From contig NZ_JACJOT010000013.1 in the NCBI RefSeq assembly GCF_014695715.1, forward strand, positions 248,001 to 312,000: a stretch of DNA of 64,000 bases, in the 5' to 3' direction. Positions 18,701 to 26,543 of this stretch are shown here, one piece after another. Below the pieces are notes generated by a model, which was not told the origin of the DNA, searched no databases, and was given only the letters and a program-made list of their open reading frames with translations. The stretch comes from Microcoleus sp. FACHB-68. GTDB taxonomy: Bacteria; Cyanobacteriota; Cyanobacteriia; Cyanobacteriales; Oscillatoriaceae. The stretch's first letter is position 1, and the number at the start of each line of letters is the position of its first letter. The position numbers and the translations under genes were made by a program.

Positions 18701-20183
18701 TGACGTAGGTATACGTCCCGCTGCGGTCAAACAGGTAGAAGAGGTCTGGAGAGGCTGAAAGAATTTCGTCAAGGGTTCTGGCTTGCTGTTCGAGCAAAGC
18801 GGCTAACCTTTGTTGTTCTGCTTCTGCCTGCTTGCGAGCGCTAATGTCTTGGATGACCGTAATGAAATATTTCGGTTCACCTAAAGCGGTTGGTATCGAT
18901 TCGGATTCAATGAATTCACTATGATTCTCGCGTATGAGTGAGACTGTAACCTGACTCCAGATTACAGAACCATTTTTGCCGATCCAACGCTTTTCTAAGG
19001 CAAAAGTCTGGATCTGGCCGGCAAGTAGCGAACGGGTATTATCAAGGGTCACCTCTAGGTCATCTGGATGAGTGATCTCCTGAAATGTCTTTGACAACAG
19101 TTCTTCTGGGGTGTGTTCGACAATGTCGCCAAAGCGCTGATTAACGCGGACAAACCGGCCATCTGGCGAGACGTGAGCGATCCCCACAGCGGCTTGCTCA
19201 AAAGTGGCGCGAAATCGCTGCTCGCTTTCCCTGAGCGCTTTCTCGGTCTGCTGGCGCTCGGCCACTTCTGCCAAAAGTTGCTGATTCGCCTGTCTTAATT
19301 GAGCTGTGCGTTGCTGCACTTTGTGTTCTAGCTGTTCGTTCAGCTGTTGCAGTGCCGCCTGAGATTGCTTGCGCTCCGTGATATCGCGACCTTCAGCAAT
19401 CAGTAACAAAACTTGACCTGTCTCGTCCTTCACCGGCTTGAGGGAGAAGTCAATGGTCATGATGGCATCTGTTGCAGAAGGCAGATCCATTTCATAACGA
19501 ACCAATTCGCCGGCTGCGGCACGGCCAATGGCCGCTTGCAATTGTTTTTGTGCCGGTGTCAGCGCTACAGAGGATGAAGTTTGCAGCTCTGTGGCCTGAT
19601 CTTGCTTCCACCACCGGCACTCCCAAAACAGATGTCCCACAACGTCTGTATGGGTAAGTTTGCAGAAGTCGAGTGCTGTCTGGTTGGCTTCCACCAGCGT
19701 GCCGTCGGGTTTAAGCACTGCAATGAAGTGGAATGTCTGGTTGAAGATTGCCCGCAAGCGTCTCTCGCTTTCACTTAGCGCTTTCAATGTTTGCGTGCGA
19801 TCAATCGCATAGCGAATGGCACGCTCTAGTAAAGGCGCATCGATCTGGCCTTTGGTCAGGTAATCTGCCGCGCCGGCTTTCATGATCTCAACGTCTACTG
19901 CGTAGTCTCTTTGGCCGGTCAGAAAGATCGCGGGCGCTTGCTGTTCCGAGTTGAGTGCCTCACGCAAAACTTCCAATCCATTACGCTTGCCCAGACAGTA
20001 GTCAATCAGATACACGTCGTGTTCATGACGGGCGATCGCATCTAAAGCTTTCTCACACGTATCGGCCCATTCTAGGATGAACTTTTTTCCCTTAATCTCA
20101 GAGAGCAAGTCTCTTGTGATCACGTAGTCGTCTTCGTCGTCTTCTACCAAAAGCACTTTAACGTGGCTGTTGTCCATATCCAT
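15774..20183 (-). CDS. Receiver / eight-PAS / histidine kinase signalling protein
   Basis: The protein has 1469 residues from the ATG at 20183, chosen because GGAG sits 6 nt upstream. Residues about 5-130 are a receiver domain (VLLVEDDEDD, phosphoacceptor in DVYLIDYCLG, conserved lysine in YLTKG). Eight PAS domains follow, most ending in DITERK- or DISERK-type PAC tails, with a coiled coil (QLNEQLEHKVQQRTAQLRQ) after the first. The C-terminus is a HisKA domain with the phosphorylatable histidine in VSMVSHEFRTPLS and an HATPase with NAIKYSP, DEGIGIP and GTGLGL motifs. No membrane helix is seen, so it is cytoplasmic. It overlaps the preceding response-regulator gene by 26 bp, implying co-translation. 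The ligands of the PAS domains cannot be read. Confidence 0.93.
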   Translation of the reverse strand: MDMDNSHVKVLLVEDDEDDYVITRDLLSEIKGKKFILEWADTCEKALDAIARHEHDVYLIDYCLGKRNGLEVLREALNSEQQAPAIFLTGQRDYAVDVEIMKAGAADYLTKGQIDAPLLERAIRYAIDRTQTLKALSESERRLRAIFNQTFHFIAVLKPDGTLVEANQTALDFCKLTHTDVVGHLFWECRWWKQDQATELQTSSSVALTPAQKQLQAAIGRAAAGELVRYEMDLPSATDAIMTIDFSLKPVKDETGQVLLLIAEGRDITERKQSQAALQQLNEQLEHKVQQRTAQLRQANQQLLAEVAERQQTEKALRESEQRFRATFEQAAVGIAHVSPDGRFVRVNQRFGDIVEHTPEELLSKTFQEITHPDDLEVTLDNTRSLLAGQIQTFALEKRWIGKNGSVIWSQVTVSLIRENHSEFIESESIPTALGEPKYFITVIQDISARKQAEAEQQRLAALLEQQARTLDEILSASPDLFYLFDRSGTYTYVSLAGASTLGFQQTEIIGKTWPQLGLPAQKMEIFDTQRQAVFERGLTLRAEMKFPTAKGLRDFEYILSPIHGSDGSVESVVATVRDITDRVEAAAALAEREQQLRAIFDNALDAILIADDAGSYLQANPAACHLFGLSQQQLIGRCIADFTAQNVNFDQAWQIFLQQGQQTGEFRIVRLDGSLRDVEFSATAHILPGQHLSVLRDVTERKHAAEALRESEQRQAFLLRSVPVVLYSAHASGSFKTTWVSENVERITGFPSHQFTDDPYWLGSRLHPNDQQRVRDSFETIVEKGEITVEYRWQCADGSYLWFLDRAVVAPNDSSEVLEIIGVWIDITERKQAEAALQKSQELYSTLARNFPDGAVVLFDQDLRYTLAEGQELETVGLSKQLLEGKTIWEVYPPEHCESLEPIYRAALAGTQTQAEYQYANRIYSAHALPVKNERGEILAGMIVAQNITERKQAEEELRSSEELFRSLGACSPVGIFITDTEGRCSYTNPRCQAICGFTLEESVGTGWTNSIHPDDRERVFQDWSEFTRERREYSDEFRFQTKEGIIRFAHIRSSPLLSDQGQPIGYVGTVEDITERKQAVELLQNSEERFRQLAENIHQVIWMVSLDAKDMLYISPAYEKIWGRTCQSLYEQPRSWFDSIHPDDRAHVLSAFNKSRVGEQYINKEYRIVRSDGEIRWIWARTFPVRNQLGEVYRIAGIAEDISERKLVEAELLNALEKEKELSELKTRFVSMVSHEFRTPLSTIISSADLLEYYFQIWPSENNQKKMEHLVRIQTSVVNMIQLLEDVLFIGQTTAGRLPFNPTVVELTQFCREVVQATQMGSVGQHTLFFLSQNEFIEAYLDPKLLRLLLGNLLSNAIKYSPQGGTIRFELCCQASEIIFKIQDEGIGIPAEDKLRLFEAFHRAQNVGTLPGTGLGLAVVKQCVDLHGGKVAVESELGAGTTFTVTLPLKRLANSVVPIPLNNSTAS

Positions 20184-20637
20184 CCCCAACTCCGTTAGGT
20201 GGCAGTTCGACAATTCCAAACCAATATTTGCTTAAAGTTTCCATGATATCGACAAGAGAATCAAAGGTCATGGGCTTGGTAATAAACGAGTTTGCCCCGC
20301 CATCATAGGCAGTTTTGATATCTTCATGAGTCTTTGAGGTTGTGAATACCACAATCGGAATTCGTCGTAAATCTGGGTCAGCTTTGATTTCATTGAGTGC
20401 CTGTCGCCCGTCTTTTTTGGGTAGGTTCAGATCAAGCAGAATGATTGCCGGTCGGGGTGAGTTTTCCTGGGTATATTGGCCACGCCGGTACAAATAATCC
20501 ATTAATTCTTCGCCATTTTCAACGCAGTGAAGATCGCTTAATACGGAGCTTTCCTCTAGCGCATCTTGGGCTAAAAGCCGGTCATCTGGATCGTCTTCAG
20601 CCAGCAAAATCGTGATGGGGCGGCGGCGCTGATTCAC
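20158..20637 (-). CDS. CheY-like response regulator (Rcp1 type)
   Basis: The protein has 159 residues in a single receiver domain. ITILLAEDDPDDRLL carries the acidic pocket, D69 in IILLDLNLPKKDG is the phosphoacceptor, FTTSKTHEDI holds the conserved Thr/Ser and FITKP the lysine. The extended YLYRRGQY loop is typical of cyanobacterial phytochrome-type regulators (Rcp1). It has no output domain, so it probably relays phosphate or acts by protein contact. The start is a GTG at 20637. That codon overlaps the stop of the upstream kinase in the tetranucleotide GTGA, and its 3' end overlaps the next kinase by 26 bp, so the three genes form one operon. Confidence 0.95.
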   Translation of the reverse strand: MNQRRRPITILLAEDDPDDRLLAQDALEESSVLSDLHCVENGEELMDYLYRRGQYTQENSPRPAIILLDLNLPKKDGRQALNEIKADPDLRRIPIVVFTTSKTHEDIKTAYDGGANSFITKPMTFDSLVDIMETLSKYWFGIVELPPNGVGDGYGQQPR

Positions 20638-22271
20638 TTTAGATTTCCTCCTTTGAACTGTTTTACCGGCAGCATAACCGTAAAGGTTGCTCCCTCTCCT
20701 AGTGAGCTTTTGGCCGTGATACTGCCGCCGTGGCGATCAACAATTTTGCGACAAATTGCTAAACCGATGCCGGTGCCTTCGTATTGACTGCGGCTGTGCA
20801 AACGTTGAAAAGGGACAAAAATTTTATCAAGGTACTTTTGCTCAAATCCGATGCCGTTATCTTCTACTGTAATCTGATAAAACTCCTGATAGGAAATATT
20901 GCCGGCTGGGGTTTCCTCGACTTGGTTCACCAGTTGACTGCGGATCTTAACGGCGGCGCTTTCTTCGGGCCGGCTGAATTTCAAGGCATTGTCAATTAAA
21001 TTTTGCAGCAATTGGCGCATCTGAGTTGGATCGGCTTCCAGGCTTGGCAGTTCTCCAATGTCTACAGATCCACCTGAAGACTCGATCCGCGTTTCCAGAT
21101 CACACAGCACTTCTGTTGCGACTGTAGCAAGATTAACTTTAACAAAAGATTGAGCTTGAGTGGCCACTCGCGATATGGCTAGCAAGTCGTCGATTAACGT
21201 TTGCATTCGTTTGGCTGCATTGTGCATTCGCTCTAGATAATCTCGCCCTTGAACGTTGAGCACATCTCCGTATTTGACCTTCAGCCGGTCGCCAAAGGTT
21301 TGGATTTTTCGCAGCGGTTCTTGCAAGTCGTGGGAAGCTACATAAGCAAAATCTTGCAATTCGCGGTTTCTCACTTCTAGTTGAGCTGAGTAGGCTTTTA
21401 AGACTTCCTCAGCCTGTTTAAGTTTTGTGATGTCTCGCCCCACGGCTTGGATCTCTACACAACTGTCTTGATCGTCAAAAATTGCTCGGTTACTCCACTG
21501 CTGAGTGCGGATTTCTCCGTGAGAGTTGAGGATGCGATGGGTGATAGTAACTATCGGCTTTTCTTTGCTCAGAGCGTTTAGTTGTGCTTTGACTTTTTCT
21601 AAGTCTTCTTCCAAAATCATTGGGCAAAAGCTGCTGCCAATCAAATCCTCTTGGGTTCCCCCAAAGTAGCGACAGTAAGCTTGGTTGACGAAGGTGAGGG
21701 TGCCTTCGGGCAAAAAGCGACAAATCAGTTCAGTTTGATCTTCAACGATCGCGCGGTAGCGAGCTTCGCTCTGACGCAGTGCTTCCTCACTTTTCTGGCG
21801 CTCAAGGATTTGCTTTTCCAGGTTTTGGTTGATGAGCGCGAGCTGGGTAGGACTAGGAAGTGCGAGTGCTTGGGGAAGCAAGGGGATGAGTTGGACAGCG
21901 GTGTAGAGGGAAACAATTGCGGTAAAGGCTTTAATGATGCCAGCTACCCAGTAGTTCGGATGCCAGAGTGTCCACACTTCCATAATATGGGTGGTGCCAC
22001 AGGCAATGATGAAGGCTCCAAATAACCAGAAAATCCACCGAAAGGGTAAGTCGCGCCGGTGTTGCACGAAGTAGATTAGGGTGATTGGAATCGAGTAATA
22101 GGCAAGTGCGACTAAAGAATCTGACACGACATGAAGCCACACTAATCCGGGTTTCCAGAGGTAGCACATCCCGTGCGGCATAAAGCCTGCCGGTAGATGC
22201 AACTGGCCGGGGTGAATAAGTTCTCCCGCTGAAAGTAAGCTGGTTAAGAAGTTGATCATGAAATTTTCCAC
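20634..22271 (-). CDS. Ethylene-receptor-like membrane histidine kinase
   Basis: The protein has 545 residues. Three membrane helices at about 45-130 match the ETR1 ethylene-binding domain: VVSDSLVALAYYSIPITLIY, FRWIFWLFGAF, and IIACGTTHIMEVW. The Cu(I) ligands of ETR1 correspond to C91 and H95, and the conserved aspartate to D51. A coiled coil (145-170) and one PAS domain (about 170-285, ending DITKLKQAEE) follow. The HisKA histidine is H314 in YVASHDLQEPLRK, and the HATPase has NLIDNALKFS, DNGIGFE and GTGIGL. This is the same architecture class as the Synechocystis ethylene sensor SynEtr1. Ethylene or copper binding is inferred from the conserved residues. The GTG at 22271 is preceded by AGAAGGGA; ATG 22259 is the alternative start. 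Confidence 0.92.
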   Translation of the reverse strand: MENFMINFLTSLLSAGELIHPGQLHLPAGFMPHGMCYLWKPGLVWLHVVSDSLVALAYYSIPITLIYFVQHRRDLPFRWIFWLFGAFIIACGTTHIMEVWTLWHPNYWVAGIIKAFTAIVSLYTAVQLIPLLPQALALPSPTQLALINQNLEKQILERQKSEEALRQSEARYRAIVEDQTELICRFLPEGTLTFVNQAYCRYFGGTQEDLIGSSFCPMILEEDLEKVKAQLNALSKEKPIVTITHRILNSHGEIRTQQWSNRAIFDDQDSCVEIQAVGRDITKLKQAEEVLKAYSAQLEVRNRELQDFAYVASHDLQEPLRKIQTFGDRLKVKYGDVLNVQGRDYLERMHNAAKRMQTLIDDLLAISRVATQAQSFVKVNLATVATEVLCDLETRIESSGGSVDIGELPSLEADPTQMRQLLQNLIDNALKFSRPEESAAVKIRSQLVNQVEETPAGNISYQEFYQITVEDNGIGFEQKYLDKIFVPFQRLHSRSQYEGTGIGLAICRKIVDRHGGSITAKSSLGEGATFTVMLPVKQFKGGNLK

Positions 22272-23220
22272 TGATTTTCCCTTCTTCCCTACCAGGGAAA
22301 TTGGGGCCGGTTTATTGGGTGTTTAATGTTAATTTAATAAAAAATTTTTATGCTTTGTAGCCACTACTTTATTATGGGAAAGCATTCAGGTCATCAATCT
22401 TTAGTTCGATCCCCCACCCACTGCGATCCTTTGCTATGCCTGGAGGGCACACTACGCTAATTCGCCTATTACGAAATTGGGGGGCTTGCCTTCACAGGGT
22501 TGTACAGTGGTCTTGAAACAATGATTTTTATTTTTTCTTAAGCTTAAACCGGCATCTCTCTAGTTTCAGAACGTTCACTAAAATTTTCCTTCCTAAATTT
22601 CCAGCCCTTGCCTAAAAATTCTGTTCTTGTTACTCAACCCACCAAATTAACATAAGTTCCTCCAGTTAGCCTTTGAGTTTAAAAAGCACTTAATTTATTA
22701 TTTTATCTTAATCAACAAAGTTGGGTGTTCCCACAAAGAGAATAACCTTTGTTCACAGTTAATGCTGCGCTCGGTTGTCTGGATGTTTGCTTAGGAGGTG
22801 ATCGCCTGTCTTATTTTTGTTTAAAGCCTTTCTCTTATCCAAAAGTTTCAATCCAAGGGTCTGTTTCCGTAGAAACACGTACCTGCTCTCTATCACTTAT
22901 TTTTTTAAACCTGATATTTCCATAAAAATACTTAATTATTATTAAGTAAATACTAACTATTTTTTCCTGAATTCTAAAATTTTTGACAATGACAGGCAGA
23001 CTCAAACCCTAATGACATTCGATTAAGACTGGTAGCTTAATGGTTACCAACACTGTACATTTGCATTAGATAAATTGTGCCGGCTGAAATTATGAATAAC
23101 GCACTTCTAATACAGACTTCTGAAACTTTTATCGGTAAGTTTTGTGAGCTTGATACTGGGAATAGGGAGAAGCGTGGAGGGCGAAATGTCACCCTCCACA
23201 CTTTTATCGCCCTTCCAGCT
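22272..23220. other. Intergenic region upstream of the ethylene-kinase operon
   Basis: This 949-bp AT-rich gap carries the promoter region of the leftward kinase operon at its left end and the bciB terminator hairpin at its right end. I found no convincing gene. A short open frame from 23077 is only a chance reading across the terminator. Confidence 0.6.
23174..23199 (-). terminator. Hairpin downstream of bciB
   Basis: GTGGAGGG (23174-23181) pairs with CCCTCCAC (23192-23199), an 8-bp GC-rich stem starting 22 nt after the bciB stop. The T-rich side (ACTTTTAT) is on the plus strand, so on the minus strand it may be only a 3'-end hairpin. Confidence 0.55.
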
Positions 23221-24429
23221 TTAAGATTCTGGCAATTTATACTGTCCTACAATCCGCTTAGCGTACTCTGGCACATGAGCTTCTAATTTCTCTGGGTGAT
23301 TGCGCTTCACATATAAATAATTGCGGGTGAAGTGAGAATCGATTGAGAAACGAGCATATTCCAAGCCTTTAGGGCCAATTTTTTCAATGACAATGCCCAT
23401 CAATTTGGCCGCCCACATGGGCAAAGTTACGCCGTTGTCGTATGCCGGAATGCTTTGCTGTACGGCTTTTTTACGATCTCCTTGAGACATCACCGGCTGC
23501 GTATCTAGCTGCTCTTTCACCAAATCTAGCATCTGTTGGCCGGTGTCATTGCGAACCACAATCCACTGCCAGCCAAAAGGCGCACCCATATAGCCAACAA
23601 CTAAATCTGCCAAGGAATTAACGTAATCAAAACAGCTCATACACGAAGGCGCAAATACGTCTTTTAGCTGGTTAGTTTTGAGGCCAAAAAAAGGTACTTT
23701 TTCAATCGAACCGTCTTCGTGTTTGAAGTGAACTTGAAAGTCTTGCATAAATTCGTAATGCACGACTGTTTCAGGAGACCGGCTGGTGGTATCGAGGAAT
23801 TTTTGCAAGCCGGCGCGACTGACATTATCGACACAAGGCGTACCTAAAACGTAGAGCTTTTCTAAGCCTAGCTGTTTTTCCACAGCCCGCAGTGCTTGAA
23901 TTTGGCAACCGACACCAATAACCAACAGCCGCTTCATTCCAGATTGCTCGATTTGCTCTAATACTGAAAGATTAGGCGATAGGGTCGGCTTGTTGACTTT
24001 GGCTGCAAGCACTTCCTCTGGTGTCCGCGCAATCACCGGCATCGGCCCAAATCGGTCTTCTTTGGTATTCTGAACGCAGACGACGCCTTCAACGATGCCG
24101 CGATTCAGCATTTCGCAGGCAATTGAACTAACAATTCCCGTCCACTGTGCTCCTTCAATTGGCTGCTTTTTACGCGCCGCCATCATATCTTGACTGACAC
24201 CAAAGTACCAATCATCCGGGTTATCCAAATTGCGTGAACGTCCGTGGGCTTCTTCTTCGAGTTCGGCAATATGCTGATGGATAAAAGCGCAGGCTTCCTT
24301 GACATAATGCACATAATAGGTGTCGCACAGTCCGCATTCGCTGCACAATTCTTTAGCCGGTCTGCGGCTGGAAGGCTTGAGGGCTTTGGCTTTCTTATGT
24401 TTGGCAGAGTCAGGAGTCGTGATGGTCAT
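23221..24429 (-). CDS. bciB: 8-vinyl reductase of chlorophyll synthesis (F420-hydrogenase-beta type)
   Basis: The protein has 402 residues of the FrhB/FdhB family that in cyanobacteria includes the ferredoxin-dependent divinyl (proto)chlorophyllide 8-vinyl reductase (slr1923/BciB type). Iron-sulfur ligands are visible in CSECGLCDTYY near the N-terminus and in PSCMSCFDYVNSLADLVVG at about residue 265. The FrhB body shows LLVIGVGCQIQALRAVEK and VLGTPCVDNVSRAG. A lysine-rich stretch (KHKKAKALK) precedes the first cluster. It is monocistronic, with a hairpin 22 nt after the stop. The closely related 7-hydroxymethyl chlorophyll a reductase is an alternative, but that activity belongs to plants and related organisms, so BciB is preferred. 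Confidence 0.88.
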   Translation of the reverse strand: MTITTPDSAKHKKAKALKPSSRRPAKELCSECGLCDTYYVHYVKEACAFIHQHIAELEEEAHGRSRNLDNPDDWYFGVSQDMMAARKKQPIEGAQWTGIVSSIACEMLNRGIVEGVVCVQNTKEDRFGPMPVIARTPEEVLAAKVNKPTLSPNLSVLEQIEQSGMKRLLVIGVGCQIQALRAVEKQLGLEKLYVLGTPCVDNVSRAGLQKFLDTTSRSPETVVHYEFMQDFQVHFKHEDGSIEKVPFFGLKTNQLKDVFAPSCMSCFDYVNSLADLVVGYMGAPFGWQWIVVRNDTGQQMLDLVKEQLDTQPVMSQGDRKKAVQQSIPAYDNGVTLPMWAAKLMGIVIEKIGPKGLEYARFSIDSHFTRNYLYVKRNHPEKLEAHVPEYAKRIVGQYKLPES

Positions 24430-25124
24430 TGAAACTTGGTTTTTTAAGCTGGGATGACTTCTCTCACAATACCTCAGCGCTCGATCTTGCGATGCATTCG
24501 CCTCATTTCTTTGTTTGCGCCGGCTGTATCTGAACGCTCACAACGTCTCGAACCTATTGCGCCGGCTTGAGTTGAGCCGATTTTCTTGTTCATCAAAAAC
24601 TTAACAAAATTACAACTGCCGTAAGTTTACTGAGCTGTCACAGCACTCTTGAGTTAGGACTTGGTGAAATCCTTTGCCGATAAACCTTGCGGGCGCTGAG
24701 GGCAAGGATCGCTCAAGATACCACTGCCGAATGGTTTCAGAATTTATATCTATCTATCACAATATAGAGAACGAGCGATTGCAATTGAGTCTTTGCACTG
24801 CGTATTGATTCTTTCAAGCCATGTAATCCGGTTTATAAAGTTCTTGTAAAGAGAATAGCTAAAAACTTCAAAATTCGGTGAAAACTGGGTAATTGTGCAG
24901 TTTTGTCAGGAAGTTGTGACATTAATCCGTTAAATTCTAGATACAGTCTGTATATTCCTTAAGTAATTCCACTATAAGTTCAGAGTTAGTGGAACGATTG
25001 AGGAACTCTCGCGCATCTACACTCCGTAAAATTCTTGAGAATATTCATCAAAGTCTTGCAGGGTAAAGCTTTGAAGATAGCTCTCAGTTAGTCAAGTCAG
25101 TCCATCCCAGCACAGGAGTGAATT
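24430..25124. other. Divergent promoter region, bciB / glycosyltransferase
   Basis: This 695-bp non-coding gap must hold both divergent promoters. The right end has the ribosome-binding site AGGAG 6 nt before the ATG at 25125. I could not define -35/-10 boxes with confidence, and no RNA gene is recognised. Confidence 0.6.
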
Positions 25125-26354
25125 ATGGTTAGCGCCTCTAAACTCAACAATTTAATTAAAAACGGCAAGAAACAGCCACCTATACAGAATAATCGCGAGG
25201 ATAGCGCAGTTAAACCAGTCCTCGCGATCGCCAGTCATGAAGGCAACCCGCATAACCCAAAAACTTGGTCAGGTACTTCCAGCAATATTGCTAAAGCACT
25301 GGAAGATTTGGGGATTAGTGTTTTAGGTATTAATGCTCATCTCAATAGATATCAGAAACGGGCTTGTACGCTGATTCACCAGATGTCTGGACTAGGCAGC
25401 GACTTTTGGGGAGGGCCGGTTTTTCGGGGTGAAAGTGGGAAAATTATCCAGCGTCAAGTCAAAGCTTTAGGTTGTAAAAAAGTTCTGCACATGGGGCAAC
25501 TATCGCTTCCCATGCCGAAGATTAATCCCGGTGTTGAACACTATTTGGTGTGTGACAGAACTCGAAATTTGTGGAATAAACGTTCCAATCTTGAGGGCTA
25601 CACGCCAAAAATGCTAAAAATTGCTGAGCGTTTGGAGTGGGAATCTTTCGCTCAAATCAAGCACTTTTTCCCTTTGTCTCAATACGTCCGCGATAACCTG
25701 ATCGATTATTACCAAATTGACCCCAGCCGAATTACCGTAATTAACACCGGCAGAGGCAGCCTTCAACCTTTTTATGGGGAAAAAGACTACAAAAACGGTC
25801 ATATCTTATTTGTTGCAAAAGATCGTTTTGAAGCAAAAGGTGGCCCTTTACTCCTTGAAGGGTTTAAAATTGCTCAACAGAAAAATCCATCCCTGAAACT
25901 GGTAATTGTCGGTCAAGAAAACTACAAACATTTAAATGGAGTTATTCCTAACCTGACAGTTCACGGGTTTATTCCTTGGGGGGAAGAACTGCAAAATTTG
26001 TTCAATACAGCGGCTTTATTTGCAATGCCGGCAATCAATGAAGCCTGGGGATTAGTTTATTTGGAAGCTTTGGCAACTAAAAACCCAATCTTGGCACTCA
26101 ATCGCACTTCTTTGCCGGAAATTACGCAAAATGGAAAATATGGGTTTTTGATGGATGAGCAAACACCCGAAAGAATGGCAGAGTTACTGCTAGACACGTT
26201 TTCTGATCCTGAAAGATTGCAGAAAATGGGGGCTGCCGGTCAGAAGCATTGTCTCGAATCTTATTCATGGCAACAAACGGCTAGCAAAATTGCCAGCGTG
26301 ATGCTAGATATTCCCGCTTCAAAGTTGAAAGCAAAAGAGTTCACTTTGGTTTGA
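25125..26354 (+). CDS. GT4-family glycosyltransferase
   Basis: The protein has 409 residues. After a polar N-terminus (about 28 residues) the GT-B fold begins with KPVLAIASHEGNPHNPKTWSG. The nucleotide-sugar half has ILFVAKDRFEAKGGPLLLEG, LKLVIVGQENY and the E-x7-E signature of retaining GT4 enzymes in NEAWGLVYLEALA. The acceptor and sugar are unknown; surface polysaccharide synthesis is a plausible guess. No transmembrane helix is seen. AGGAG lies 6 nt before the ATG, and a strong terminator follows at 26447-26478, so the gene is a single transcription unit. Confidence 0.9.
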   Translation: MVSASKLNNLIKNGKKQPPIQNNREDSAVKPVLAIASHEGNPHNPKTWSGTSSNIAKALEDLGISVLGINAHLNRYQKRACTLIHQMSGLGSDFWGGPVFRGESGKIIQRQVKALGCKKVLHMGQLSLPMPKINPGVEHYLVCDRTRNLWNKRSNLEGYTPKMLKIAERLEWESFAQIKHFFPLSQYVRDNLIDYYQIDPSRITVINTGRGSLQPFYGEKDYKNGHILFVAKDRFEAKGGPLLLEGFKIAQQKNPSLKLVIVGQENYKHLNGVIPNLTVHGFIPWGEELQNLFNTAALFAMPAINEAWGLVYLEALATKNPILALNRTSLPEITQNGKYGFLMDEQTPERMAELLLDTFSDPERLQKMGAAGQKHCLESYSWQQTASKIASVMLDIPASKLKAKEFTLV

Positions 26355-26446
26355 AAATCAAACTTTTGCTGTTGAACTTAAAAACAGAAATATTCGTTTT
26401 TGAGCTAGATTGACTTCGCTGTAAAAAGTCGTAAATTAACATTTTT

Positions 26447-26478
26447 AGCTCGTTGGTAAACTCACCAACGGGCTTTTT
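26447..26478 (+). terminator. Terminator of the GT4 gene
   Basis: AGCTCGTTGGT (26447-26457) pairs with ACCAACGGGCT (26464-26474) around a 6-nt loop, followed by a run of five T. It lies about 90 nt after the stop codon. Confidence 0.85.
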
Positions 26479-26543
26479 GCTGAGGTTGCCATCAAGCGAA
26501 GCCGGTGATCAACTGAGTTGAATGATGTCGCATACTGGTTAAT

